From positions 1,843,774 through 1,907,773 of the forward strand of contig NZ_JH109152.1 of assembly GCF_000190755.2 (NCBI RefSeq): 64,000 nt of DNA. The letters are read 5' to 3'. The translations under genes and the position numbers were made by a program. The notes under the pieces were generated by a model that searched no databases, was not told where the DNA came from, and worked only from the letters and a program-made list of their open reading frames with translations. The DNA is from Methylobacter tundripaludum SV96 (GTDB taxonomy: Bacteria > Pseudomonadota > Gammaproteobacteria > Methylococcales > Methylomonadaceae). Below, one piece after another: positions 7,653-16,913 of this stretch (within the stretch, counting starts at the first letter, position 1; each line of letters opens with the position of its first letter).

Positions 7653-8309
7653 ATGATACTGAAATACCAAGAAACCCCCTATAAAGAAGCGCTGGAACAT
7701 TTCCTTCGTTTTTGCCATATAAAAAAATACCCTCCCAAGACTACCATTATTCGTCCTGGCGACACAGGCGACCGGCTGTATTTTATCATAGACGGATCCG
7801 TCAGTGTTTGCGTGGAAGATGCCGAAGGCGGGCATGAACTGATTCTCGCCTACTTAAATAAAAATGAATTTATCGGTGAAATCGGCATTTTTAAGGTCGC
7901 CGAAACGCGAAAAGTCAGCGTTAAAACACGTGGCGAGTGCCATTTGGCCGAAATAAGCTACGAACGACTCCGACAGGTCTTGAAAAAAGATCTCATGGAG
8001 CATGGACATGACATATTGTTCATGCTCGGTGAGCAATTATCGACACGGTTATTAAACACCAGCCGCAATTTAAGTGATCTGGCGTTTATGGATGTAGAAG
8101 GGCGGATTGCCCGAACCTTGCTTGATTTGTGTAAAAGTCCCGAAGCGATAACACACCCTGACGGCATGCAACTGCATATCTCCAGACAAGAAATCGGTCG
8201 CATGGTCAGCTGCTCAAGAGAAATGGCCGGGCGCGTTTTAAAAGAACTGGAAAATAAAAAACTGATTACCGCGCACGGCAAAACCATTGTGGTGTTTGGC
8301 ACGAGATAA
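7653..8309 (+). CDS. crp: cAMP receptor protein (Crp/Vfr family)
   Basis: This 218-residue regulator has an N-terminal cyclic-nucleotide-binding beta-barrel and a C-terminal winged helix. The recognition helix RQEIGRMVSCSREMAGRVL is nearly that of Vfr/CRP, so the DNA site should be the TGTGA-N6-TCACA type. The C-terminus GKTIVVFGTR is the Vfr/CRP ending. In the phosphate-binding cassette (NEFIGEIGIFKVAETRKVSV), Glu76 and Arg86 are kept, but the residue after the Arg, Ser83 in E. coli CRP, is Lys87. This may alter cAMP contacts. The N-terminus is about 8 residues longer than E. coli CRP. It is divergent from osmC-speD across a 137-bp gap that holds an isolated TGTGA half-site near 7605. Confidence 0.93.
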   Translation: MILKYQETPYKEALEHFLRFCHIKKYPPKTTIIRPGDTGDRLYFIIDGSVSVCVEDAEGGHELILAYLNKNEFIGEIGIFKVAETRKVSVKTRGECHLAEISYERLRQVLKKDLMEHGHDILFMLGEQLSTRLLNTSRNLSDLAFMDVEGRIARTLLDLCKSPEAITHPDGMQLHISRQEIGRMVSCSREMAGRVLKELENKKLITAHGKTIVVFGTR

Positions 8310-8434
8310 CGTCTGAAATCAGCCAGTACTCGGGAGTGCCAAGCCCACATTCATCTCGCCTGAATTGCGCTCTCCCGCCCTTCCGGATCGTATCTGGCGA
8401 TCCACCTTACGGCGTAACTACCCGAACGATAAAA

Positions 8435-9316
8435 CTATTCTTTTAAGTTAGCCAAACCTGCAACAAACAAGCGCAATTTATTTTGGATGATGCGGGTATT
8501 ATCAGGCCCCATGCGCAGCATCTGTTTATGTACCGGGTTTAATGCCTCAAGTTGCTGATCGGCAAATTTATAGCGTGCCGATTGTCTTTCCAATGCAATT
8601 TGCCCGTCTCTAGCCGGCGCGGCAAGGATTACCGCCGCCGCTTTTGTGAAAATATCTTCCAGACTGTACTCGTCCGGATAACTAAACTCCCTAAAAACCT
8701 GCACCAATAACGGCCTGAATTTTTTATACACTGCCAACGTTGCCTGTACATCCAGCGCATTTATTGCCGCAGCCAGCCGGTCATAGCGCTGATAACTTTT
8801 CGTGGCGATAAACAGGTTTTCATTATCCTGATCGACTGCAAACGGCTGATCCAACTCAAGAAAGCGCAAATTCTTTTCAAGACGCAATCCCTGCGAAAAA
8901 TCGTTTGCGATAACCACATATTTTCTGACTAACTGGTCAGTATTCAGCCACCCGGAAAGCATGGGAGAAATACCCGTCATTTCCTCTCGCAACAGCGCGT
9001 CACTGTGATCAAGATCAGGCAAAATAAACGAGGCATCCTGCTGTAGCTCTACAAGAGTGTCAGTCGCTGCTCCGGGAACCGCTTCTGTCGTAGTCACTCC
9101 GTCTATCGCTTCACTGAGCGACAGCGGATCAACCGTCCCTGTCTCTTTGGAACCTGGAGGAAGCGCCAAAATTCGTGTTTCAGGTCCTGTTACGGCATTG
9201 CTTTGCAGATGCTCAAAGTAAAACCATCCTCCCCCCGTCAAAGCGATCAAAATAATCGCCACCAAGATCACGCCCCCGCCGATTTTTTTATCTTTAACCT
9301 GATCGTATCGATTCAT
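8435..9316 (-). CDS. DUF3014 membrane-anchored protein
   Basis: The 293-residue protein has a short cytoplasmic head rich in Lys/Asp, one transmembrane helix (about residues 13-33, GGGVILVAIILIALTGGGWF), a low-complexity Thr/Ala/Glu linker to about residue 95, and a C-terminal DUF3014 domain. Diagnostic pieces are LPDLDHSDALLREEM, the SYQRYDRLAAAINALD segment and the ending NPVHKQMLRMGPDN. The domain probably faces the periplasm. Function is unknown. It stands alone, with intergenic gaps on both sides. Confidence 0.85.
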   Translation of the reverse strand: MNRYDQVKDKKIGGGVILVAIILIALTGGGWFYFEHLQSNAVTGPETRILALPPGSKETGTVDPLSLSEAIDGVTTTEAVPGAATDTLVELQQDASFILPDLDHSDALLREEMTGISPMLSGWLNTDQLVRKYVVIANDFSQGLRLEKNLRFLELDQPFAVDQDNENLFIATKSYQRYDRLAAAINALDVQATLAVYKKFRPLLVQVFREFSYPDEYSLEDIFTKAAAVILAAPARDGQIALERQSARYKFADQQLEALNPVHKQMLRMGPDNTRIIQNKLRLFVAGLANLKE

Positions 9317-9668
9317 GTGTAAAACCTTATGCGTATAATTCCACGCGATTATATACCTATGCGAACCGGCTCGTTATGCGTGTAACGACAGAAATCTTCC
9401 TGCTTTGATGGATTTTGAGCATTAAAAATTATCAAAATACTGCGCTTGCAGGGATAGAGGAGCGGGAATGGGCAAAATCGAAAGCTTCGCACGTTTATAC
9501 TGAACGTTTGCAGGGCGGGATTAACCCAACGGTTTATGGATTGAATTCGCCCAAAGAATTCAGGCTGATTTGGCATTCAACACTACCTTTACAATCAAAG
9601 GCAGGCATAAAGGGTGCGCCGACCGGGCACTCCTGATTTAGCGATAGTTTTTAATACAAGAATTAAGC
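9317..9668. other. Intergenic region without a recognised gene
   Basis: About 350 bp between the DUF3014 promoter side and the typA terminator. A plus-strand frame (9415-9636, 73 codons) has no ribosome binding site and no recognisable protein features. No tRNA, palindrome or repeat was seen apart from the hairpin at 9669-9699. The DUF3014 promoter should lie near 9320-9400. Confidence 0.5.
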
Positions 9669-9699
9669 GTTGGCTTGCCCGATGATCGAGCAAGCCAAC
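9669..9699 (-). terminator. Probable terminator of typA
   Basis: GTTGGCTTGC (9669-9678) and GCAAGCCAAC (9690-9699) form a perfect 10-bp stem with an 11-nt loop, 17 nt after the typA stop on the minus strand. The following minus-strand bases (GCTTAATTCTTG) are moderately T-rich. Confidence 0.65.
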
Positions 9700-9716
9700 A
9701 ACATTATTTCCCTGAC

Positions 9717-11528
9717 TTATCCCTTGGACGCTCTCTTGCGCTCATTTTCAGTTAAGTATTTCTTGCGTAAGCGTATTGATTTTGGCGTGACTTCAACCAA
9801 TTCATCTTCAGCAATAAATTCCAATGCTTGCTCTAAAGTCATTTTCTGAATTCTGGCTAACACCAAACTTTCATCCGTACCCGATGCGCGAACATTGGTT
9901 AATTGCTTCGGTTTGCAGGGGTTGACGGTTAGATCATTACTGCGTGAATGCAAGCCCACTAACATGCCTTCATAAACTTCATCGCCATTCACCAACAACA
10001 ACTCACCACGCTCCTGTAGCGGATGCAATGAATACGTGACGGCTTTACCAGCAACCATTGAAATCATCACACCACGCTGACGACTGCCCACTTCGCCCGG
10101 TTTCATCGGACCGTAATGGTCGAATACATGGTACAGCAAACCGGAACCGGAAGTAGCGGTCATAAACTCGGTTTGGAAACCGATCAAACCACGCGACGGC
10201 ATCATGTATTCCAAACGGATACGTCCCTTGCCGTCAGGAACCATATTGGTTAAGTCGCCTTTACGCTCGCCCAATTTTTCCATGATCGTACCTTGGTGGA
10301 TTTCTTCCACTTCAATGGTGACCATTTCGAACGGTTCGCACTTTTTACCGTCAATTTCTTTCAGAATAACTTCAGGACGCGATACGCCCATTTCAAAGCC
10401 TTCGCGGCGCATGTTTTCAATCAATACCGATAAATGCAACTCACCACGACCTGATACTTTGAATTTATCCGGGTCTCCGGTATCTTCAACTTTTAGCGCG
10501 ACGTTATGTTGCAGTTCTTTGTCTAACCGGTCGCGAATTTGGCGCGTAGTGACAAATTTGCCTTCGCGTCCGGCAAACGGCGAGTTATTGACCTGAAAAG
10601 TCATGGTTACCGTCGGTTCATCAACCGACAAGGGTGTCATGGCTTCTACGCTATCGGGATGGCAGATGGTGTCCGATATTTCCAGCTTTTCGATACCGGC
10701 AAAGGCAATAATATCGCCGGCGCGGGCCTCTTGAACTTCAACGCGATCCAAACCATGAAAGCCGTAGACTTGCAGCATACGACCTTTACGCTCAACACCT
10801 TCGCGATTAACAATAACCAACGGCATGTTCGGCTTGATAGTGCCGCGCTGAATCCGACCGATACCGATAACGCCGGTGTAAGTGTTGTAATCCAGGCTGG
10901 TAACCTGCATTTGGAAAGGTCCGTCTATATCAACCGGCGGAGGGCTAACTTTGGAAATAATCGTTTCAAACAGCGGAGTCATATCGCCGCCGGTGATAGT
11001 GTGTTCCAATCCGGCATAGCCATTGATTGCCGAAGCATAAACAATAGGAAAATCCAATTGTTCATCGGTTGCGCCCAAGCGATCGAATAAATCGAAAGTT
11101 TGATCGACAACCCAATCCGGACGTGCGCCCGGGCGGTCGATTTTATTGATGACCACAATCGGTTTCAGGCCCAAAGCAAACGCTTTTTGGGTAACGAATC
11201 GGGTTTGCGGCATTGGGCCGTCCACCGCATCAACCAGTAACAATACCGAGTCGACCATCGATAATACCCGCTCTACTTCGCCGCCAAAATCGGCATGGCC
11301 TGGGGTGTCGACGATATTGATATGATAGCCGTTCCAATCCAGCGCCGTATTCTTGGCCAGAATGGTGATACCGCGTTCTTTTTCAATATCGTTAGAGTCC
11401 ATAATGCGCTCAGTTACTTTTGCATGAGCGGCAAACGTGCCGGACTGTTGCAATAATTTATCAACCAGGGTCGTTTTACCATGGTCAACGTGCGCAATAA
11501 TTGCAATATTTCTTAATTTTTCGATCAC
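9717..11528 (-). CDS. typA: GTP-binding protein TypA/BipA
   Basis: TypA is a ribosome-associated translational GTPase involved in 50S assembly and stress or low-temperature growth. The 603-residue protein shows all G motifs: [15 protein letters not shown] (G1, residues about 13-27), ERGITI (G2), [16 protein letters not shown] (G3) and [13 protein letters not shown] (G4). These are followed by EF-Tu-like domain II, EF-G-like domains III and V, and the TypA-specific C-terminal domain ([18 protein letters not shown]). The start is GTG ([16 protein letters not shown]); no in-frame ATG lies closer to G1. Length and sequence are standard. It is a single gene with its own terminator. Confidence 0.97.
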   Translation of the reverse strand: MIEKLRNIAIIAHVDHGKTTLVDKLLQQSGTFAAHAKVTERIMDSNDIEKERGITILAKNTALDWNGYHINIVDTPGHADFGGEVERVLSMVDSVLLLVDAVDGPMPQTRFVTQKAFALGLKPIVVINKIDRPGARPDWVVDQTFDLFDRLGATDEQLDFPIVYASAINGYAGLEHTITGGDMTPLFETIISKVSPPPVDIDGPFQMQVTSLDYNTYTGVIGIGRIQRGTIKPNMPLVIVNREGVERKGRMLQVYGFHGLDRVEVQEARAGDIIAFAGIEKLEISDTICHPDSVEAMTPLSVDEPTVTMTFQVNNSPFAGREGKFVTTRQIRDRLDKELQHNVALKVEDTGDPDKFKVSGRGELHLSVLIENMRREGFEMGVSRPEVILKEIDGKKCEPFEMVTIEVEEIHQGTIMEKLGERKGDLTNMVPDGKGRIRLEYMMPSRGLIGFQTEFMTATSGSGLLYHVFDHYGPMKPGEVGSRQRGVMISMVAGKAVTYSLHPLQERGELLLVNGDEVYEGMLVGLHSRSNDLTVNPCKPKQLTNVRASGTDESLVLARIQKMTLEQALEFIAEDELVEVTPKSIRLRKKYLTENERKRASKG

Positions 11529-11710
11529 TTTTATGGTCTCTAAGGTTTAAATAAACAAATGTAGAAGGCGTTGTGCGCATTCTTTTAAGCATGATGAGTG
11601 CGGAAGCACCCTAATGGGTTAATTGCGGGGAAAGAAAGGACGACATGCCGTCATGACTGCTGTTTAGATTTTGTTGGACGCACCCTGCTTGGTCCAATTT
11701 GGAGATAAGG

Positions 11711-12103
11711 TTAACTCTGCTCCCAAGGCAAGCCCTGAAAGCGCCAGCCGCCAAGATTGCCTCGATGCTTGTGCTCATCCAAGGCGCCTTCAAAACCGTC
11801 GACAATGTTAATCAACAACTGATAACCGGCCTCTTCCAACGCTTTTGCCGCATCCAGCGAACGTTGGCCGCTACGGCAAAGCAATAAAATCGGCGCATTG
11901 CGATCAAGTACAATTTTTTTAACTTCGGCAACAAACTGTGGGTTAACCTGCCAATCGGGCGCTTCCTTCCAGGGAATTGATATTGCGCCGGGAGGGTGTC
12001 CTACAAAGGAATGTTCAACTTTTGTTCTTACATCCACTAACACGGCATCGGAATTATTTTGTAACAAATCCCATGCCTGTTGCGGATCTAAATTTTCTAT
12101 CAT
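11711..12103 (-). CDS. Single-domain rhodanese-like sulfurtransferase
   Basis: The 130-residue cytoplasmic protein is one rhodanese domain. The active-site loop is CRSGQRS with Cys76, a six-residue loop typical of sulfurtransferases (the GlpE/PspE-like group). VLVDVRTKVEHSFVGHPPGAISIPW is the CH2A-like N-terminal motif, given here in two overlapping parts: VLVDVRTKVEHS and HPPGAISIPW. It has no signal peptide. The product could hand persulfide sulfur to a biosynthetic or detoxification acceptor; none is indicated by the neighbours. It lies behind typA on the same strand with a gap of about 180 bp. Confidence 0.88.
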   Translation of the reverse strand: MIENLDPQQAWDLLQNNSDAVLVDVRTKVEHSFVGHPPGAISIPWKEAPDWQVNPQFVAEVKKIVLDRNAPILLLCRSGQRSLDAAKALEEAGYQLLINIVDGFEGALDEHKHRGNLGGWRFQGLPWEQS

Positions 12104-12541
12104 CGTGTTTAATCTCTATGTGCGTTTTTGACGCTCTCGGCAATTGCTCCCGGCAATCGTACTTTTTGCGTCCATGCGTCAGGGCTATCAGGTTACGGGC
12201 ACGAAGCGCATCGCTGTAATAAGCTCAACATCACTACGTTTGTCCTACGCCACTGCTTTTTCTCGCATAAAAGCCCAAATCCATGGTTTATGACTGCCTA
12301 TTATCTCATCCCTTAGGCCACGGTCAAGAAACCAACTCATGACAATGCCATCAAAGCCGCTTTATACATTCAGAATGGCTACGTTTTTCTTGCCAAGTAT
12401 TAGTGTTTAGCCCTTACCGACAGGGATACGGCTAGGTCATCAGCAGAGGCTTTGGCTAATCCGCATAAGCCGCTATATAACTCATCACAACAAACAAAAT
12501 ATCAGGCAATCACCGCCAAAATGCCCTGCTGATCACCATTC
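12104..12541. other. Intergenic region without a recognised gene
   Basis: About 440 bp between the rhodanese start and the LysR gene's stop. Short frames on the plus strand (for example 12128-12316) have no ribosome binding site and no coherent protein pattern. No RNA gene, clear terminator or repeat was recognised. Confidence 0.45.
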
Positions 12542-13456
12542 TTATTCCATTACCGGCGGGATAACACTCACCCGATGCTCCAGCCATTCCTGCAAAAAGT
12601 CCATAAAGCTTCTTACTTTAGCTGACAAATACTTTCGATGCGGATATACCGCATGAACGTCCAAAGGCGGCGACGTATAATCTTCCAGAACAACTTTCAA
12701 CCTGCCCTTTTCAATGTCCCGACCGACAATATAAGTGGGTAACATCACCAGCCCCAAGCCGCTAATTGCAGCGATTCGTATCGGATCGGCGACATTGGCC
12801 TGCATTCTTCCGGAAACATTGATTCCTGTATATCCGGCTTCGCCTTTAAAGAGCCATTTATTTCTCGGTGCAATGGCCCAATTAACCAGACAGCTGTGAT
12901 TTTCCAAATCTTCCGGCGTCTCGGGGATACCGTATTGCTCAAAATAATCCGGTGATCCGCAAACAACCAGCGACGAACTGGCTAATTTCCGGGCAAACAT
13001 ACTGGTATCATCCAAAGCGCCCAGAAAAATAGCGACATCGATCCCCTCATCTATCAAATCGCCGGGGCTGCTCTGTATAATCATTTCAATGGTTAAATCG
13101 GAGTGTATTTTCAGAAATTCAGATACGGCATGAGCGATATGCGTCGAGCCGATTACCGGCGGCGCACTGATCCTTAAAACGCCTCTCGGCTCCGTCTGTA
13201 GATGCGTTACCGCGGCTTCCATTTCCTCAACCTCAAGCAACACTTGCTGACATCGTTCCAGATAGGATGCGCCCACGTCGGTCAGGCTTAAGCTGCGTGT
13301 GGTCCGGTTGAATAATCGCGTACCCAGCACACCCTCAAGATGCATGATATGTTTGGTTGCCATGGCCCTGGAAATATCCAGGTCACGCGCACCACCAGCA
13401 AAGCTTCCGGCCTTTGCCACGCGAACGAAAACGTTCATGCTGGTTAATTTATCCAT
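12542..13456 (-). CDS. LysR-family transcriptional regulator
   Basis: The 304-residue protein has an N-terminal winged helix-turn-helix (residues 1-60: MDKLTSMNVFVRVAKAGSFA, then LDISRAMATKHIMHLEGVLG and RLFNRTTRSLSLTDVG) and a LysR substrate-binding domain with the GVLRISAPPVIG start and the ISGLGLVMLPTYIV block. It resembles the CrgA/PA2220-like branch. The usual divergent target gene is absent: the next gene, wbpM-like, lies downstream of its promoter side on the same strand. Target and inducer are unknown. The polysaccharide locus starts beside it, but regulation of that locus by this protein is not shown. Confidence 0.9.
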   Translation of the reverse strand: MDKLTSMNVFVRVAKAGSFAGGARDLDISRAMATKHIMHLEGVLGTRLFNRTTRSLSLTDVGASYLERCQQVLLEVEEMEAAVTHLQTEPRGVLRISAPPVIGSTHIAHAVSEFLKIHSDLTIEMIIQSSPGDLIDEGIDVAIFLGALDDTSMFARKLASSSLVVCGSPDYFEQYGIPETPEDLENHSCLVNWAIAPRNKWLFKGEAGYTGINVSGRMQANVADPIRIAAISGLGLVMLPTYIVGRDIEKGRLKVVLEDYTSPPLDVHAVYPHRKYLSAKVRSFMDFLQEWLEHRVSVIPPVME

Positions 13457-13594
13457 GGGGTTATCTCTTTAAATCCTGAAAAGGGTGACCGGTTTAACAA
13501 AGCCAATTGTTTCTTATAATCAAAATAATAGCTTCATTATACGTTATATTGTATCCAACAAATATCCTTGCATAGTTGACTGCCTAAATCGCTT

Positions 13595-15604
13595 TTATCC
13601 ATTCACCAGCCGCCTATCTTCTTTCCATAACACGTCTTCAATTTCACACTGCGGTATAAAACCGGTAACGGCATCGGCCAAAACGCCCCTGACCCGCTCA
13701 AAATCATCGTCTTCTGTTGCCTGCTCCAAGGTTGCCAGCATTTTCTCCAGCTCGGCCCAGGGAATAACGTGCTCTTGTGCGCGCATAATTCTTGCGTGAT
13801 CGGTCTTGGAAACATTATCGCCAATCAACAGCTCTTCATACAGTTTTTCTCCAGGCCTTAGACCCGTATAGCTAATCTCAATATCGCCGTCGGGATGCTC
13901 AGCATCCTTGATTTCCAAACCACTCAAATGAATCATTCTCTTGGCTAAGTCAACAATACGAATAGGCTCGCCCATATCCAGCACAAACACATCGCCGCCA
14001 TGGCCCATTGCACCCGCCTGAATAACCAACTGCGACGCTTCAGGTATGGTCATAAAATAGCGAATGATTCTTTCATCAGTCACCGTTACCGGCCCGCCTC
14101 TTGCGATCTGCTCTTTAAACAACGGCACAACGGATCCGGAAGAACCTAATACATTACCAAACCGCACCATCGTAAAACGGGTCCGAAGATTATTAACGGC
14201 ATTTAAACTGAGCGCCTGCAAAATCAATTCAGCAAAGCGCTTGGTCGCTCCCATGGTATTAGTTGGCCTGACGGCCTTATCCGTTGAAATAAGCACAAAG
14301 GTTTCAACGTCCGCCTTTATCGCTGCCTGTGCCACATGCAAAGTGCCAAAGATATTGTTCCAGACCGCTTCGCCCGGATTTCTTTCGACCATCGGCACAT
14401 GCTTATAAGCGGCCGCATGATAGATTGTTTGCACCTTGAAAGTATTGCATATTTTTTCGCAGCGCTTGGCGTTCGTGACCGAACCCAACACGGGAATAAG
14501 CTTTATTTCCTCAGCATTGTTTATATCGCCGGGGATGGCGGGTGTGCCGTCGGCCAGTCGTGAACCGGCGCGGCGTTTGGTTAACAGATGCTGCAACTCT
14601 TTTTCTATGGCATAAAGCGCAAACTCGCTTATTTCAAAAAGAATCAGCGAATTCGGCTGCAACCGGATAATTTGCCGACAAAGTTCGGAGCCGATAGAAC
14701 CGCCTGCGCCGGTTACCATCACCACTTTTCCGGCAATATTGGCATGCAGTAGCGACTGATCGGGCGCTACTGCGTCGCGTCCCAAGAGATCGGCAATATC
14801 AACCTCCTGTAGCGCATCAACGGTGACTTTGCCTTGGGCAATATCAGACAAGCCAGGCATGGACATGACATGAACGGCAAAAGGCTCTAATAAACGAATA
14901 ATTTCACTTTTACGCGCCCGGTTAGCCGATGGCATAGCCAACAGAATATCTGAAACCTGATGCCTTTCTATCAAGTACCTTAAGGAACTGAGCGGATAAA
15001 TCCGCAGGCCGTTGACCTTTTGTTTTTGTAACAACACGTCATCGTCAATGAACGCTATGGGCCTGAATTCGCGCCCATAGCCTAATGCGGAAGCCAGCTG
15101 CACCCCGGCGTTTCCCGCGCCGTAAATCACTACATTTTTTTTGCTATGACTTTTTACCCCCCGGCCTCCCCCCAAGTTTAAATAAAGCTCTCCCAGCCAC
15201 CAACGTGCAAAAAAACGACTACTACCCACCAGCAGCATCATATTCAACCAATTTAACGGCAACACCGTCCGAGGAACACCCTTGATGCCGGACTCATACA
15301 GGACAAACGCAAAAACCAGTGCATACAGCGTAGTCGCCTGAATAATGGTCCATAACGCCCTAACCTCTATGTAGCGAATAATCGCCCGGTACAAGCCCAT
15401 CTTAATAAAAATAGGCACAGCAATAACAGGCGCAGCAGCAAACAGATACCACTCGTCGCTTTTGGGGACATACAGCTCTCCCCAGCGCAAAGAAAGAGCA
15501 GCCCAAAGAGCAAATATGGCAAAAAATACATCAGCACTAATGAGGATAAAGGCCTTCTTTTGTCGTGGAAGGAGAATAAACCAAGTGCGCGTGTGTGATC
15601 TCAT
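13595..15604 (-). CDS. WbpM/CapD-like membrane NDP-sugar 4,6-dehydratase
   Basis: The 669-residue inner-membrane protein has four N-terminal transmembrane helices (about residues 18-135), a first Rossmann-like domain (GAGNAG at 162-167) and a catalytic short-chain dehydrogenase domain beginning TGAGGSIGSE (298-307). The active-site motif STDKAVRPTNTMGATKR has Met451-x3-Lys455 in place of Tyr-x3-Lys, a known feature of large WbpM-type enzymes. It should convert UDP-GlcNAc to UDP-4-keto-6-deoxy-GlcNAc. Residues about 343-368 (RRAGSRLADGTPAIPGD region) form an insertion before the LIPVLGSV strand relative to what I recall of typical members. With the WbpV- and WbpL-like genes upstream, it forms a QuiNAc module at the promoter-distal end of the locus. 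Confidence 0.92.
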   Translation of the reverse strand: MRSHTRTWFILLPRQKKAFILISADVFFAIFALWAALSLRWGELYVPKSDEWYLFAAAPVIAVPIFIKMGLYRAIIRYIEVRALWTIIQATTLYALVFAFVLYESGIKGVPRTVLPLNWLNMMLLVGSSRFFARWWLGELYLNLGGGRGVKSHSKKNVVIYGAGNAGVQLASALGYGREFRPIAFIDDDVLLQKQKVNGLRIYPLSSLRYLIERHQVSDILLAMPSANRARKSEIIRLLEPFAVHVMSMPGLSDIAQGKVTVDALQEVDIADLLGRDAVAPDQSLLHANIAGKVVMVTGAGGSIGSELCRQIIRLQPNSLILFEISEFALYAIEKELQHLLTKRRAGSRLADGTPAIPGDINNAEEIKLIPVLGSVTNAKRCEKICNTFKVQTIYHAAAYKHVPMVERNPGEAVWNNIFGTLHVAQAAIKADVETFVLISTDKAVRPTNTMGATKRFAELILQALSLNAVNNLRTRFTMVRFGNVLGSSGSVVPLFKEQIARGGPVTVTDERIIRYFMTIPEASQLVIQAGAMGHGGDVFVLDMGEPIRIVDLAKRMIHLSGLEIKDAEHPDGDIEISYTGLRPGEKLYEELLIGDNVSKTDHARIMRAQEHVIPWAELEKMLATLEQATEDDDFERVRGVLADAVTGFIPQCEIEDVLWKEDRRLVNG

Positions 15605-15662
15605 GAATTAGTCCTACTTATTTATCGCAATAACCCGTTTTATTATACTCGATTAAATAAGT

Positions 15663-16697
15663 TCACTTGGCCTGCCTGGCTTGAGCCTGACGATCACCCG
15701 CTTTATAACGATATGCCAACAATAATAACGGCAAATACGCCACCATGAGCCCCACAATGCCGTCCAATTTATCCAATGCAACCAGTCCGGCAGCAGGCAT
15801 CAACCAAAAAACATTAATAGCGGCTACTGCCAACGTAACCGGGCGATGAGCGCCCAAGATGCGTGATGCATATTGATAGGCATGGCTACGATGCGCCTCA
15901 TAAAACTTCTCCCCCCGCAATACGCGGCGAGACAAGGTAACGGTTGCATCAACAATGAATACGCCCAGCAAAATCAACCATACCCAAAATAACCGGGGGT
16001 CAATCCACGCCGCTTGCACCGAAAGCAGCGCCAGCATAATACCCAAAAAACCGCTACCGGCATCCCCCATAAAAATACGGGCGGGCGGAAGATTCCAAAA
16101 AAGAAACCCCAAAACGGCTGTAGCCAGAAAGGCCGTCAGCATCCAAGCCGTTGAATCCGGCGCAACAAGCCAGACCATCAACGCGCCGCTGCAACAAACC
16201 GTAATCGCCTCAATACCGGCAAGGCCATCGATGCCATCCATGAAATTGTAAAGATTGAGCAACCAAACTATATAAACCGCCGCACACAGATACCCAAGCC
16301 ATCCCAAATTCAGCGAATATCCAAAAGCCGCGAGCGGAGGAAAGCCGCCCAGCCAATAAAGCCCCCAAACCGCCGCACCGAAATGCACCAATAAGCGCCA
16401 GCGCGCGGCAATGTGTCCGTGATCATCCAGAAAACCAGTTACCGCAACGGCGAACCCGGCGCCCCATAAAGCCAAAAACACAGGGGTAGAAAGCAAATCA
16501 AACGTGTTTAAAATGGGCAAAACAGCCAGAAACGACACCACAACAGCAACACCGCCGCCTCTGGGCGTCGGCACCGAGTGCGAGCTGCGCTCATTGGGAA
16601 TATCGATTAAGTTCTTCGCCAAGGCGTACCGGCGCAAAAAACCGGTGAGCGCCCAAGACGCTACACTCGTTAGCAAAATAAACCACCAAAAAATCAT
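15663..16697 (-). CDS. WbpL/WecA-like polyprenyl-phosphate sugar-1-phosphate transferase
   Basis: This 344-residue polytopic membrane enzyme belongs to the MraY/WecA superfamily (GT4-type in older annotation). Motifs: NERSSHSVPTPRGGGVA near residue 36, the Asp-Asp pair in TGFLDDHG (91-92), NLYNFMDGIDGLAG (148-161), and FMGDAGSGFLG around 215. These bind Mg2+ and undecaprenyl phosphate. It should load the first sugar 1-phosphate (QuiNAc or FucNAc type) onto undecaprenyl phosphate, starting the repeat unit at the cytoplasmic face. It lies between the WbpV-like reductase and the WbpM-like dehydratase, the order known from Pseudomonas O6-type clusters. Confidence 0.92.
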   Translation of the reverse strand: MIFWWFILLTSVASWALTGFLRRYALAKNLIDIPNERSSHSVPTPRGGGVAVVVSFLAVLPILNTFDLLSTPVFLALWGAGFAVAVTGFLDDHGHIAARWRLLVHFGAAVWGLYWLGGFPPLAAFGYSLNLGWLGYLCAAVYIVWLLNLYNFMDGIDGLAGIEAITVCCSGALMVWLVAPDSTAWMLTAFLATAVLGFLFWNLPPARIFMGDAGSGFLGIMLALLSVQAAWIDPRLFWVWLILLGVFIVDATVTLSRRVLRGEKFYEAHRSHAYQYASRILGAHRPVTLAVAAINVFWLMPAAGLVALDKLDGIVGLMVAYLPLLLLAYRYKAGDRQAQARQAK

Positions 16698-16913
16698 TTG
16701 TGCCTCACTTAGTCATTGACGACTGTATGGATATGGACGCGGGGGGTACGACGCCACGGATAGAGGAGGTAGAGCGACACAGGAGTAGTTGCCGAAGCCA
16801 GAACTCCGATAATGCAGATTATTTCCGTGAACTTACTGAAAACGGGTCCCGTAGAAAATCGTCGGCGTAAAAAACCGAATGCCTTAACTTGAATATTACC
16901 AAAATCAAACAGG

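Noticed and set aside
9415-9636. Small plus-strand protein of 73 codons
   Set aside because: No ribosome binding site, no similarity pattern, and it lies in a promoter/terminator gap.
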